A stretch of DNA of 64,000 nucleotides from Natrialba sp. SSL1 (GCF_001861355.1 NZ_MASN01000060.1:248001-312000), one strand, 5' to 3'; numbered from the stretch's first letter, positions 1 through 9,210 are shown. A program made the numbers and translations. The notes: generated by a model not told the origin, from the sequence alone.

Positions 1-621
1 GACGCCGTCGTCGGTGACCTCGATGTCCTGATCGGCAGCGATTTCGCGGACCTGCGCCTCGATAGCGGTCTCGGTGAGCTGCGTAAAGCGGAACACCGCG
101 CATCGAGACTGGATCGGATCGATGATCTGACTCGAGTAGTTACACGAGAGAATAAAGCGGGTGTTGTTCGAGAACTGCTCCATCGTCCGGCGCAGGGCGG
201 ACTGGGCGTCGGAGGTGAGTGCGTCGGCCTCGTCCAGGAAGATGATGCGGTGGTCGTAGCCGCCGAAGGAGGCGCGCGCGAAGTCCTTGATGCGGTCGCG
301 GACGACGTCGATGCCGCGCTGGTCGGAGGCGTTGAGTTCGAGGAAGTTCTCGCGCCAGTCGTCGTCGTAGACCTCGCGGGCGATGGCCTGTGCGGCGGTC
401 GTCTTCCCGGTGCCGGCCGGCCCCGCAAACATGAGGTGGGGTAGGTCGTCCTGTTCGACGTATCGCTGGAGTCGCGGGACGATGTTCTCGTGGCCCTTGA
501 TCTCGCCTAAGTACTCCGGCCGATACTTCTCGATCCAGACCTCGGTCCGGCCGGCAGTCGACTCGGCGACCTCGGTGTCGGTATTGGTCTCGGCCTCAGT
601 CGCGCCGTCGGCGTCGCTCAT
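1..621 (-). CDS. rfcS: Replication factor C small subunit, 3' part off the window
   Basis: This AAA+ ATPase is the small subunit of the clamp loader, which opens the PCNA ring and places it on primed DNA. The 207 codons present cover the N-terminus and ATPase core; the C-terminus lies before base 1. Walker A GPAGTGKT is at residues 67-74, the Walker B DEAD box at 130-133 and the arginine-finger SRC at 172-174, so every core motif of the family is intact. The ATG at 621-619 is followed by an acidic 25-residue leader before the conserved WIEKYRP segment, which is usual for haloarchaeal RFC. Some haloarchaeal RfcS genes contain inteins further downstream; none is present in the part seen here. 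Family assignment is firm. Confidence 0.96.
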   Translation of the reverse strand, partial: MSDADGATEAETNTDTEVAESTAGRTEVWIEKYRPEYLGEIKGHENIVPRLQRYVEQDDLPHLMFAGPAGTGKTTAAQAIAREVYDDDWRENFLELNASDQRGIDVVRDRIKDFARASFGGYDHRIIFLDEADALTSDAQSALRRTMEQFSNNTRFILSCNYSSQIIDPIQSRCAVFRFTQLTETAIEAQVREIAADQDIEVTDDGV

Positions 622-699
622 ATCGGGTCAAGGGACGGGCCGAAGATAAATCGACCGAACGATTCCATCGAGAGGGCTGCGGGGGAGCGGTTCACAGAT

Positions 700-777
700 C
701 TGTTTCCACCGAACGGCGACGGTAAACGCCGTTTCCACTGAGCAACCACGCTGAACGCTGTTTCCACCGAACGGCCA
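700..777. repeat. Short direct repeats of a GTTTCCACC-type motif
   Basis: The gap between rfcS and the next gene carries CTGTTTCCACCGAACGGC twice, near 700 and 759, and a related CCGTTTCCACTGAGC near 729. The spacing is about 30 bp. The core recalls the GTTTCNACTGG core of the ORB-like sequences found elsewhere in this window but has no G-string. Whether these are regulatory sites or decayed repeat elements cannot be decided from the sequence. Confidence 0.45.
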
Positions 778-878
778 TGGTGAAGCCGAGCTCATCGATC
801 CGGAAGCGTCCCGGAAACGGACTGGTACAGAAGTTGACCGAATGACAATTTTTTCACCGATTGCAGCCAACAGTCAGT

Positions 879-2045
879 ATGGAACGTACTACCAGTAGCC
901 GGTCGACCGCCTCGACCGCGTTCGTCCTCCTCGTCGTGATTCTCCTCGCCTGTAGCGCGTTTGCGGCACCAGTCGCCGCCCAGTCTGAGTCGCGCACCGG
1001 CGGGACAATCACCGTCGGCCCCGACGAGACCGTCAGCAGTCTCAACGCCTTCGGCGGCACTGTCGTCGTCGAGGGAACGGTCACTGGAGACGTCAGCGCC
1101 GCTGCGGGCGACGTTCGAATCGATGGCGACGTCGGCGGCGACGTCGAGGCCGGTGCCGGAAGTGTCACGATCACCGGTGATGTCGGCGGTGACGTCAACG
1201 CTGCAACTGGCGGACTGGAAATCGCCGAGGGCGCAACGATCGGTGGCAGCCTCGCGGCCGGCGCGGGGAGCGTAACCATCGACGGAACGATCGACGGCGA
1301 CGCAGAGGTCGGTGCCGAAACGACTACGCTCGGTGAGGAGGCCGCCATCGGCGGCGATCTGCGCTACGGTGGCGACCTCGTCGGCAACACCGACGCTGTC
1401 GCGGGCGAAATCGAGTACGACTCCACGCTCGGCAGTGAGTGGGTCCCGACGTTCGAACCGATCGGATCGCTGCTCGCCTCGGCGTACATCCTCGCCCTGA
1501 ACCTCCTCCTCGGGGCCGCACTGCTCGCTATCTTCCCGCGGTTCTCCGATAGTGTGGCGGGTCAGGTTTCCCAGAAGCCGGTCCGCTCCGGCCTGGTCGG
1601 GCTCGGCGTCCTCATCGGCGTCCCGCTCTTGCTGATCGCGCTCGCGATCACGATCGTCGGCATCCCGTTCTCGCTCGTCGGCGGGCTCCTGTTCGCGCTG
1701 ATCGTCTGGATCGGCGTCATCTACGGCCGCTTCGCCGTCGCGGCGTGGCTGCTCTCCGCTGGCGGGATCGACAACCGGTGGCTCGCCCTCGTCGTGGGCC
1801 TGGTCGGCGGCGCACTCCTCGCGCAGATCCCCTGGATCGGCGGGCTGTTGAACTTCCTGTTCTTCCTGCTCGGGCTGGGTGCGCTCACCCTCGCGCTGGT
1901 CCAGCACCGGCGAACGAGTCGCAAGCAGCGCCACGGGCAAGAGCCACAGCCGTACTCTCATCCCGGCCCGCAGCGCGACCAGCCACGCCGAAGCGATCCG
2001 GACGGCCGTGACGGGTTCGATCAGGACGACCCGACGACGGACTAG
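879..2045 (+). CDS. Bactofilin-like polymer-forming membrane protein
   Basis: The predicted protein has 388 residues. An N-terminal hydrophobic signal (VLLVVILLACSAFAAPVAA) is followed by about 140 residues rich in short G-D-V and G-S-V repeats (GDVGGDV, GSVTITGDV), typical of the right-handed beta-helix of polymer-forming cytoskeletal (bactofilin) proteins. Four or more hydrophobic segments fill the second half, with a basic, acidic tail at the end. The repeat domain should lie outside the membrane, anchored by the C-terminal helices; that is inferred from the signal peptide. The ATG at 879 is preferred to a TTG 18 nt upstream. Related haloarchaeal proteins are annotated as polymer-forming cytoskeletal proteins, but no function is established. 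Confidence 0.8.
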   Translation: MERTTSSRSTASTAFVLLVVILLACSAFAAPVAAQSESRTGGTITVGPDETVSSLNAFGGTVVVEGTVTGDVSAAAGDVRIDGDVGGDVEAGAGSVTITGDVGGDVNAATGGLEIAEGATIGGSLAAGAGSVTIDGTIDGDAEVGAETTTLGEEAAIGGDLRYGGDLVGNTDAVAGEIEYDSTLGSEWVPTFEPIGSLLASAYILALNLLLGAALLAIFPRFSDSVAGQVSQKPVRSGLVGLGVLIGVPLLLIALAITIVGIPFSLVGGLLFALIVWIGVIYGRFAVAAWLLSAGGIDNRWLALVVGLVGGALLAQIPWIGGLLNFLFFLLGLGALTLALVQHRRTSRKQRHGQEPQPYSHPGPQRDQPRRSDPDGRDGFDQDDPTTD

Positions 2046-2096
2046 CGCGACGAACCCTCACCGACGCTGAGAAGCGAGCACGACGGTCATGAACAG

Positions 2097-2141
2097 CGAA
2101 CAACGAACGACGAACAACGACCGGCGAACAACGAACGACGT
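2097..2141. repeat. Direct repeat GAACAACGAACGACG
   Basis: The unit GAACAACGAACGACG occurs at 2097-2111 and again at 2127-2141, with a related unit between them. It lies just upstream of the SAMP2 gene. No known binding-site family is recognised; it may be simple slippage-derived repeat DNA. Confidence 0.5.
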
Positions 2142-2171
2142 GCTCAAGTTTCACCCGCCGCAACACCGCCT

Positions 2172-2432
2172 ATGCGCGTCACCGTCGACGTCAAGGGCGA
2201 GGAGACACACGAGATTTCGCTCGCAGACCTCCGTGAAGAGAGCGGTGGCGACTCGAGTGCAGACACTACTGAAGACAAAGAAGGACCAACGTACGCCGAC
2301 CTCCTTCGGGAGATCGACCTGAGTCCCCACGAGGTGAGCGTGCTGGTCGACGGACGGCCAGTACCGGAGGATCAGCCGGTCGAGAGCGAGCAGGTGACGG
2401 TGTTGCGGTTGATTAAGGGTGGGAGTCGGTAG
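2172..2432 (+). CDS. samp2: Ubiquitin-like small archaeal modifier protein, SAMP2 type
   Basis: This is a beta-grasp, ubiquitin-like protein of 86 residues. The second half (YADLLREIDLSPHEVSVLVD, then GRPVPEDQPV and VLRLIKGG) matches the Haloferax SAMP2 family, which is conjugated to lysines by the E1-like UbaA and also supplies sulfur for tRNA thiolation. Two things are odd. There is an acidic insertion at about residues 20-39, and two extra residues, Ser-Arg, follow the Gly83-Gly84 pair, so the diglycine is not C-terminal. If the protein works as a modifier, a peptidase would have to trim it. The ATG is the first in frame after the upstream repeats. The family call is firm; maturation is inferred. 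Confidence 0.88.
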   Translation: MRVTVDVKGEETHEISLADLREESGGDSSADTTEDKEGPTYADLLREIDLSPHEVSVLVDGRPVPEDQPVESEQVTVLRLIKGGSR

Positions 2433-2479
2433 CCGTAGCCGGTTGCTGATAGCCAACAGCACCGCGAGACGACCGCCCC

Positions 2480-3715
2480 TCAAGCGTTGACGTGCGTTAC
2501 CTCGTAACCGTGATCGCGAATCGAGCGGATAATTGCCCGCGCCTGCCCCGCGCCGCTGGTCTCGATCTGGAAGTCGAGGTGCGCCTCGCCGACGTCGAGT
2601 TCCGGTGCCGAGCGGTCGTGGCGAACCGTCTGAATGTTAGCGTTGTGGTCGGCGATCACGCCCGAAATTTCCTCCATCTTGCCGGACTGATCGTCGATCC
2701 GCACGCGAAGTCGCAGCAGTTGTTCCCGATCGGAGAGCGCGTGGACGAGCACCGTCTGGAGCATCGTCATATCGAGGTTCCCCCCACAGAGTAGGGCCAT
2801 CACCGTCTCGCCTTCGACGTCGAGTTCGTCGCTGATGATCGCTGCAACTGAGGCCGCGCCGGCCCCTTCGACGACCTGCTTTGCGCGCTCGAGAAGGAGC
2901 AAAATCGCTCGTGCAATTTCGCCGTCGGTCACCGTCACCACGTCGTCGACGTACTCCTCGATGAGCGAGAGCGTCAACTCCGAGACGCCGCCGGTCGCGA
3001 TGCCGTCCGCGATCGTGTTCACCGACTCGAGTGAGATCGGTGCACCCTTCTGGAGGCTATCGGGAACGGTGGCTGCGTCGGTCGCCTGCACACCCACGAC
3101 GCGAGTCTCAGGCGAACGCTCGGCGAACGCGGTGGCGATGCCAGCGATGAGACCGCCGCCACCGATTGGGACAACGACGGTGTCGACCTCCGGTAGATCC
3201 TCGTACATCTCGAGACCGAGGGTACCCTGGCCGGCGACGATCGCCGGGTCGTCGTAGGCGTGGACGAATTCGGCGTCAGTGCCGGAAACGAGCTCTTCCG
3301 CGAAGTCCATGGCCTCGCGGAAGTCGGTGCCGACGAGTTCGACGTCCGCGCCGTACGATCGCGTCGCGTCGACCTTCGCCTGTGGTGCGGTGCGGGGCAT
3401 GACGATGGTCGAGTCGATACCGAGTTTCGTCGCGGCGAGTGCGACGCCCTGTGCGTGATTGCCGGCGCTCGCGGCGACGACGCGGTCGGTGTCGTCCTCG
3501 GCGACACACTGGGCGATCTTGTTGTACGCGCCGCGAGTTTTGAACGAGCCTGTCCACTGGAGATGCTCCATCTTGAGGAACACCTCCCCGCCGGTCAGTT
3601 CGTCGAGCGACGTGCTGCGCTCGACGGGTGTCCGTTTGACGACCGACTCGTCATCAAACCGGTCGCGAGCGCCCTCGATATCGGAGATGTCGACGGAATC
3701 TGAATGTTGCACCAT
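2480..3715 (-). CDS. ilvA: Threonine ammonia-lyase with C-terminal ACT domain
   Basis: This PLP enzyme deaminates threonine to 2-oxobutanoate, the first step toward isoleucine or of threonine breakdown. The 411-residue protein has the PLP lysine motif GSFKTRGA (Lys59), the glycine-rich phosphate loop PIGGGGLIAG near residue 183, and an ACT domain from about residue 335 (LRLRVRIDDQSGKMEEISGV). Length and single ACT domain resemble the biodegradative TdcB-like archaeal enzymes more than the long bacterial IlvA with two ACT-like domains. The ATG at 3715 gives the expected N-terminus. A serine-racemase-like activity is possible in this fold, but the ACT domain favours threonine ammonia-lyase. Confidence 0.93.
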   Translation of the reverse strand: MVQHSDSVDISDIEGARDRFDDESVVKRTPVERSTSLDELTGGEVFLKMEHLQWTGSFKTRGAYNKIAQCVAEDDTDRVVAASAGNHAQGVALAATKLGIDSTIVMPRTAPQAKVDATRSYGADVELVGTDFREAMDFAEELVSGTDAEFVHAYDDPAIVAGQGTLGLEMYEDLPEVDTVVVPIGGGGLIAGIATAFAERSPETRVVGVQATDAATVPDSLQKGAPISLESVNTIADGIATGGVSELTLSLIEEYVDDVVTVTDGEIARAILLLLERAKQVVEGAGAASVAAIISDELDVEGETVMALLCGGNLDMTMLQTVLVHALSDREQLLRLRVRIDDQSGKMEEISGVIADHNANIQTVRHDRSAPELDVGEAHLDFQIETSGAGQARAIIRSIRDHGYEVTHVNA

Positions 3716-3884
3716 TGTACAGCGTTAAGTACCTCATCCCAGCAATCGGGAATAATAGTTCGGGTTGCATTCCGACGTTCGCGACACGGGCCGCGATTCA
3801 CGATCTCAACTTAGAGGTCCGAGACCAGTGACTACAGACTCACCAACCAACGCACTGTTGACGCCCGCCGGCGAACACGACCAC

Positions 3885-4580
3885 ATGGCCGGCGATATCC
3901 ACGTCCGTACCGCCACAGCCGCGGACGAACTCGAGATCCGTCGCATTCTCGACGCCGCGATGCTCACGTTCGAGAACCTCGAGGAACGACTCGCAGCGGG
4001 AGACGCACTCGTTGCCGGCGACCAACAGGGTGGTTCGACTGACTCCGACCACACTCCAGAATCCGAGGACTCTAGCGCGCGAGCCGACGAACGAATTCTC
4101 GGCACACTCGTTCTGGCTCAAGTTCCACCTGAAACGGACGGGTACAGAACTGGAACAAAGGGGGCTAACAGGCCAGACGAGCCCACAGAACCGGTCCGCG
4201 AGAGCGCACACATCGCTGCAATCGCCGTCCGGCGACGCCACCGCGGGCAGGGAATCGGACGTGCGCTCGTCATGGACGTACTCGAGTCCGAGTCTGAATC
4301 CCAGTTCGAGTCCGAATCTAAGTCCGAACCCAAGCGACGAGTGACGGCACACTTCGATGCGGATGTGCGGCTCTTTTACGAGTCGCTTGGGTTCGCGATC
4401 GAGCCGCTCGAGGCAGCCCAGGCAACCGAGGCGGGCAAATCAGTCGAGGCCGACAACGTGACCGGAGCTGATCGGTTCCGCGGTATCGCCGTCGTCGCCG
4501 ACGACGAGTCAGACGCCGACACTGAAACTAACGGCGAAACAAACACCGACAGTGAAACCGACCTCACGACTGGTCGATAG
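3885..4580 (+). CDS. GNAT-family N-acetyltransferase with acidic linkers
   Basis: The conserved acetyl-CoA motif A is visible as HIAAIAVRRRHRGQGIGRALVMDVLE near residues 108-133, followed by FYESLGF, the usual strand-helix at the end of a GNAT domain. The N-terminus HVRTATAADELEIRRILD is a typical GNAT first strand. The fold is interrupted by an acidic insertion after residue 47 and by a Ser-Glu repeat region (ESESESQFESESKSE) after motif A; a Thr/Asp/Glu tail ends the protein. The substrate is unknown. ATG 3885 is chosen because the GNAT fold begins there; a GTG at 3828 and a TTG at 3765 are in frame upstream. Divergent from ilvA, with a short shared promoter region. Confidence 0.78.
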   Translation: MAGDIHVRTATAADELEIRRILDAAMLTFENLEERLAAGDALVAGDQQGGSTDSDHTPESEDSSARADERILGTLVLAQVPPETDGYRTGTKGANRPDEPTEPVRESAHIAAIAVRRRHRGQGIGRALVMDVLESESESQFESESKSEPKRRVTAHFDADVRLFYESLGFAIEPLEAAQATEAGKSVEADNVTGADRFRGIAVVADDESDADTETNGETNTDSETDLTTGR

Positions 4581-4682
4581 TACTCGAGTTCGTCGAGTCT
4601 AGTCAAGAGTAGACGACTCAATCGATCCCGGTCGCTGTGAGAAACAGTTGGAACTAATACGTCGGCTCGCTGTCGTAACGGT

Positions 4683-5288
4683 ATGGCTCCCCGTCGACCC
4701 GGTTCGAACTCGCGTTCTCGGGAGTGGCACGCGCTCGTCGAACAGTATACACCGGATGGATCGCTCGGCCGATTCCTCCTCGGTGCACCGATTGGGACGA
4801 TCGGATTCTGGTTTCTGTTGATTGCGCTCCTCGAGATACCACGCGGCGGGATCACACTCGGGGTGCTGTTCTGGACACCGGCATTACTCGGTACATCAGT
4901 TGCGATGATGCTGTTCGCCCTACTGATGCTCTGGCCGATCTATCTCTCGCTCATCGGCAACGTCGAGTCGACGGACGCGTACGCGGAGTCAGTAACCGGC
5001 GAGTCGAAATCAGCGGGGACTACGCCCGTGAGTGGTTCGACCATGGGACGCACTACGTCACCGGCCGAAACGACGACGGCGGGCACTCGTTCTCGGTCAA
5101 CTCGAGACGCGACCCGCTCGGAGTCCGGATCGAGTGATCCATTCGAAGAACTCAAGCGGCAGTACACAGCCGGCGAGATCAGCGAAGAGGAGTTCGAGCG
5201 ACGACTCGAGGCACAGCTCGACGGCGATACCGGGGCCAGCACAGACCGAGCGAGCGATGACGACACCGAACTCACGGAACGTCGCTGA
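4683..5288 (+). CDS. Membrane protein with C-terminal SHOCT domain
   Basis: The protein has 201 residues. Two long hydrophobic segments (about residues 30-52 and 60-90) are followed by a Ser/Thr-rich linker and a short helical SHOCT module, DPFEELKRQYTAGEISEEEFERRLE, near residues 153-177. SHOCT modules are thought to mediate oligomerisation or protein contacts and usually sit at the end of small membrane proteins. An acidic tail ends the protein. No neighbour suggests a pathway. The ATG lies 100 nt after the acetyltransferase stop. Confidence 0.8.
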   Translation: MAPRRPGSNSRSREWHALVEQYTPDGSLGRFLLGAPIGTIGFWFLLIALLEIPRGGITLGVLFWTPALLGTSVAMMLFALLMLWPIYLSLIGNVESTDAYAESVTGESKSAGTTPVSGSTMGRTTSPAETTTAGTRSRSTRDATRSESGSSDPFEELKRQYTAGEISEEEFERRLEAQLDGDTGASTDRASDDDTELTERR

Positions 5289-5358
5289 ACAGTCGGCCTG
5301 CACACACCGAACCAAGCGTCCTGAACAGCCGGCAAACACACCACACTGGCGTCGCTGA

Positions 5359-7746
5359 TCAGGACAGCTTCGACTGGAACCGATCCAGCCCGAACTCGAG
5401 CATGTCCGGACTCACAGTCTGGAATTCGTCGTCGTCCGGGAGGAAGGGAACGACGGAGTCCCAGCTATCGCGAGCGTAGCGCTCGTCCAACAGCACGCGG
5501 ACGCCCGTATCCTCGGGTGAGCGGATGACCCGACCGATCGCCTGCCGGGCCTTGCGAACCGCGGGAATCGTTAGCGCGTAGGTGAAGCCATCCTCGAACG
5601 CGTCGTCGTAGGCTCGGCGCACTGCTTTCGTCCGCGGACTCGAGGTGTTGACGATCGGAACCCCACAGACAACCGCAGCGGAGAGGCGGTCACCGCTGTA
5701 GTCGACCCCCTCCGTCAGCGTCCCGCGGAGACTCGTCACGAGCACCTTCCCCTCGCCCGCGAAGAACTCGCTCTTGAGCGACTCCGTCGCCTCGTCGTCG
5801 CTCGAGGCGTCGCGGAGCACGGGTTTCTCGAGACGGTCCTTGAGTACGTCGGCGATCCACTCGGCCTCGGCGTAGCTCGGCATGCCGACGAGCACGTTGC
5901 CGGGAAGGCGGCCGACCTGCGTGATGGCGTCGGCGTAGTGGGTTCGCGTCGGGTTCTCGTCGCCGGTTCTGCCGCGGTTGTCGTACGTGAACTTCGGTGC
6001 AGCGACTGCGAAGCTCTCGCGGTTCTCCTCGGGGAAGTGCAGTCCGTAGCGGCGTTCGACGACCGGTCGATCCTCCTCGCGGGCGAGGTACTGCAGCCCC
6101 GTAACCTCGGTGAAGGCGTCCATCGGCTCCAGCGTCGCGCTCATCAGAATGCCGCCACCGAAGGCTGCGAGACGGTCGCCGATCGCGTCGCTGGGAACGC
6201 AGTTGTGCAGCGCGATACGAGCGGTGTAGGCCCGTCGCCAGGAGTCCGCCGGCTCCGTATCGTTCCAGGTGCGCTCGAGTTCGATCTCACGGAAGTACTC
6301 CGTATGGCCACAGCGGTACCACTCACCCAGCACGCGACCGACGCCGGGTGCCGCACGGGTTCGGTCCTCGTCTTCGGCCTCGTTCAAAATCCGTGCAGCG
6401 ACAGCGCCGACCGCCTCGACACGCACCCAGTCGGCGTCGCCGTAGCCCGCCTCTCTTGCCCACTCCGAAAGTTCGTCCTCGGCCGGTTCACCGGGGTCGC
6501 GGAGTGGAATTTCTTCATCTGGGAGGTCGGTGAGATCCGACCTCCACCCCCTGTGTTTCCGGTCGAGATGAGCGGTCACGCGGCGGTCGAGTTCCTCCCT
6601 GAGATCTCGGATGAACTCGAGTGTCCGGTTGAGTTCGTCGTAGGTGACGTCGCTGTCCTGGAGTTCGGCGCGGACGAGGTCGGCGTCGGCGGTCTGGGAG
6701 CCGCCGGTCGCCTGGCGGCCCTCGCGTTCGAACTTGATTGGCTGGATGACACGCGAGAGTTCGGTTTCGGCGTCTCGCAGCGTGGTGTCGGCGACCCCGT
6801 CGCTGACGAGGTCGCGCACGCGCGGTTCGAGCATGTGGGCCTCGTCGCAGACGACGAACGTGGAGTCGTCAAGCAGTGCGCCGGTGAACGAACCGGTCGT
6901 TCGTGGGTCGAACGCGTGGTAGTAGTTTCCGATGACGACCTCGGTGTGGGCGAGCGCAGCGCCCATGACCGAGTGCGGGCAGGTGCCGTTGCGGACCGAG
7001 CGCGCAACGAGGTCCTCCGGCGTGATCATCCCCGCGTCGGTGAAGTCGTAGGGGACTGCCTCGCTTGCGTCGCCGTCACTCCCTTCGTCCGGCAGGTCGT
7101 CCAGGTACTGTGCGTAGAACGGACAGAACTCGGTCTCGGCGCTCACCGGACCTCCGTCGGAGTAGGTCGGCATCTCCGGCGGGTAGGCAGCCGTCTCGCC
7201 CGCAGTTTCGAGGAATCGTCCCAGAGAACCGGAGCGGCCGCTGTCGGCGAGGCCGGTCTGTTGCTGGCGTGCGTTCGCGGTCAGCGCGGCGGCGGTCGTC
7301 TCGCCGCCCTCGCCGGTCAGGTCCCGCGTTCGATCGCGGAGCGTCTCGCAGCGGTCGTAGACGTTGCTGTCGTCTATATCGCCCGCATTGGCCCGGTTGT
7401 ACGGGCAGACATCGGCTTTCCCGACGAGTGTGAGCCCCGAAACGGGGTCCCAGTCGTCGGGCAAGTTCTCGTTGATCGTTTCGAGATCCGCTTCGAACTG
7501 GCGCAGTTGCTGCTTGACGCTGGTGAGGACGAAGACGCGCTCGTAGTCGGTGTCCGGGTCCCGCACGAGGTCGATGCCGGCGGTGAGTGCGATCATCGTC
7601 TTCCCCGTCCCGCAGGCTCCTTCGATCACGGTGTAGCCACCGTCACGGGCCGCGTCAGCGGCGGTTTCGATGCCGTCGACCTGCTCGTCGTAGGGCTCGG
7701 CGTGACCGAAGATCGGTCGCCAGTCCGTCATTCTTCCCGTACTCAT
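5359..7746 (-). CDS. XPD/Rad3-like superfamily 2 DNA helicase with iron-sulfur cysteines
   Basis: This is a 5'-3' DNA helicase of the XPD/DinG group, expected to act in DNA repair. The 795-residue protein has Walker A GACGTGKT at 43-50 and the DEAH box at 301-304. Between them sit four cysteines at 114, 133, 208 and 256, placed like the iron-sulfur cluster ligands of XPD. C-terminal helicase motifs include VLVTSLRGTLTEGVDYSG and the motif VI segment QAIGRVIRSPEDTGVRVLLD. The 75-residue stretch between Cys133 and Cys208 is long and low in conservation. ATG 7746 is chosen over a longer upstream frame; MTDWRPIFGH (7731) is an alternative start. Its exact paralogue class (XPD or DinG) is not resolved. 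Confidence 0.9.
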   Translation of the reverse strand: MSTGRMTDWRPIFGHAEPYDEQVDGIETAADAARDGGYTVIEGACGTGKTMIALTAGIDLVRDPDTDYERVFVLTSVKQQLRQFEADLETINENLPDDWDPVSGLTLVGKADVCPYNRANAGDIDDSNVYDRCETLRDRTRDLTGEGGETTAAALTANARQQQTGLADSGRSGSLGRFLETAGETAAYPPEMPTYSDGGPVSAETEFCPFYAQYLDDLPDEGSDGDASEAVPYDFTDAGMITPEDLVARSVRNGTCPHSVMGAALAHTEVVIGNYYHAFDPRTTGSFTGALLDDSTFVVCDEAHMLEPRVRDLVSDGVADTTLRDAETELSRVIQPIKFEREGRQATGGSQTADADLVRAELQDSDVTYDELNRTLEFIRDLREELDRRVTAHLDRKHRGWRSDLTDLPDEEIPLRDPGEPAEDELSEWAREAGYGDADWVRVEAVGAVAARILNEAEDEDRTRAAPGVGRVLGEWYRCGHTEYFREIELERTWNDTEPADSWRRAYTARIALHNCVPSDAIGDRLAAFGGGILMSATLEPMDAFTEVTGLQYLAREEDRPVVERRYGLHFPEENRESFAVAAPKFTYDNRGRTGDENPTRTHYADAITQVGRLPGNVLVGMPSYAEAEWIADVLKDRLEKPVLRDASSDDEATESLKSEFFAGEGKVLVTSLRGTLTEGVDYSGDRLSAAVVCGVPIVNTSSPRTKAVRRAYDDAFEDGFTYALTIPAVRKARQAIGRVIRSPEDTGVRVLLDERYARDSWDSVVPFLPDDDEFQTVSPDMLEFGLDRFQSKLS

Positions 7747-7839
7747 GGTCGGGTAGTCAAAGCGTTGACGGACCACTCTCGGTGCGCGATCGGATATAAA
7801 CCTCCGCACAGCCGGTCAGCACAGTTCAACGGGTGGGTT

Positions 7840-8910
7840 TCAATGCCCGCTGTCGGACCCGTTGGATTCTGGCTCTGGTTCTGGTTCTGATTCGGTTTCG
7901 AACGAGGAGTTAACGTCGGTGTCGAGGTCGCCGTGTTCGGCGTCCGCATCCTCGACGAGCGCCCACTCGCGCGTGAGCGACGGCGTTCCGCGGACCGCAA
8001 TGCCGACCGCAGCGAGTCCGAAGACCGCGATGCCGACCGCGCCGACCGGGTTGACCACGAGTTCGGAGCCCCCCTGTGCGAAGACGATCAGCGTCGTGCC
8101 GAAGGCGTTGAACGTGCCGTGGAAGATCGCCGGTGCGATGACCGATTTGGCGCGAATCGTGACGTAGGTGTACACCGGGGACATCGCGAGACAGGCCGCG
8201 GTCATGACGGCGACGCCGACGAGCGGATCCGTCGTCGGATAGTTGTACCCCTCGAGAATCACCGGCGCGTGCCAGAGTCCCCAGACGACGCCGATCGCGG
8301 CCGACGCCGGCCAGAAGCCGTAGGGTGACAGCTCCGTCAGGAAGACGCCGCGCCAGCCGAACTCCTCGCCGAACGCGAGGACGGCGTTGATCGTCGCACC
8401 GGTGATGAGCGCGGCGACGATCGTCACGAGCAAGTTGAACGGCCAGTCGGGAAGCGACGGCCCCTCGGGCTGGTCTGCGGGGTCGGCCGGTGCGAACTCC
8501 GTTCCCTCACCCGTGAACGGGTTCGCGTCGGGGACGAACTCGACGCCGGGCAGCGCGAGCGCGATGGCGATGCCGAGCAGGACGAGCGCGATCGGGACGA
8601 TTGCGGCGATCGCGAGCCAGCGCAGTCGTTGCCAGGGGAATCGAAGGCCAGCAGCCTCGAACGACGGCGAGCCAACGATACAGGTAGCGATCCCGGCGAG
8701 CATCGGTGTGAACATGTACGCGGGCGCGAGCGCGACCATGCTCACGTCGAGTGCCTGCGAGACGAGGACGAACGCTCCCGAGAGCACGACGAGCGAGGCG
8801 AGGAAGACGGCGATCGGCCGCCGTCCGGGATCAGGAGCGGGGTCAGATCCAGGTCCAGGTCCAGATTCAGAATCAGAACCAGGGCCGCCATCGCGCTCGG
8901 TCACAGCCAT
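7840..8910 (-). CDS. CPBP-family intramembrane metalloprotease
   Basis: The protein has 356 residues and about eight membrane segments. The three CPBP (CAAX protease and bacteriocin-processing) motifs are present: EEFGWRGVFL with the paired glutamates and arginine, HAPVILEGYNY, and HGTFNAFGT. These give the conserved Glu/His metal site of Rce1-like proteases. The substrate is unknown. The N-terminus is a Gly/Pro/Asp-rich tract and the C-terminus a Glu/Pro/Ser tract encoded by short repeats. ATG 8910 is preferred; the longer frame to 9030 adds an unlikely leader. Confidence 0.87.
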   Translation of the reverse strand: MAVTERDGGPGSDSESGPGPGSDPAPDPGRRPIAVFLASLVVLSGAFVLVSQALDVSMVALAPAYMFTPMLAGIATCIVGSPSFEAAGLRFPWQRLRWLAIAAIVPIALVLLGIAIALALPGVEFVPDANPFTGEGTEFAPADPADQPEGPSLPDWPFNLLVTIVAALITGATINAVLAFGEEFGWRGVFLTELSPYGFWPASAAIGVVWGLWHAPVILEGYNYPTTDPLVGVAVMTAACLAMSPVYTYVTIRAKSVIAPAIFHGTFNAFGTTLIVFAQGGSELVVNPVGAVGIAVFGLAAVGIAVRGTPSLTREWALVEDADAEHGDLDTDVNSSFETESEPEPEPESNGSDSGH

Positions 8911-9069
8911 CCCTCCTGTGTCTGCGTCGAACCGTCGGCGTGCTGTAACATGGCTGAACTGTACGTCCCGTGAGAATAAGTATTGCACCGTCTCCCCCGC
9001 TCGGAAACAGGTGACGAGAGCCAGATTCACTGTTCGGCGTACGCACTCTCACGAGACAAACAGTACGCA

Positions 9070-9205
9070 TACTCACCACGGGACACAAACGCTACACCTC
9101 CTTCACGGAACACTACCACGGGACACCTCCACCACGGAACACAAACGCTACACCCCCACCACGAACCACAGAGCACAACACACACCCGTCACCACCCCGA
9201 ACACC
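9070..9205. repeat. Degenerate tandem repeats of an ACCACGGGACAC unit
   Basis: Upstream of the DUF1684 gene a C/A-rich strand carries imperfect repeats such as CACCACGGGACACAAACGCT, CCACGGGACACCTCC and CACCACGGAACACAAACGCT. Periods vary between about 30 and 56 bp. It looks like a decayed minisatellite in the 5' region of the gene; no regulator site family is recognised. Confidence 0.5.
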
Positions 9206-9210
9206 ACCCC

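Noticed and set aside
5938-7890. 650-codon open frame antisense to the XPD-like helicase
   Set aside because: It lies on the complement of a gene with complete helicase motifs; GC-rich codon use keeps antisense frames open. The protein has no recognisable domain.
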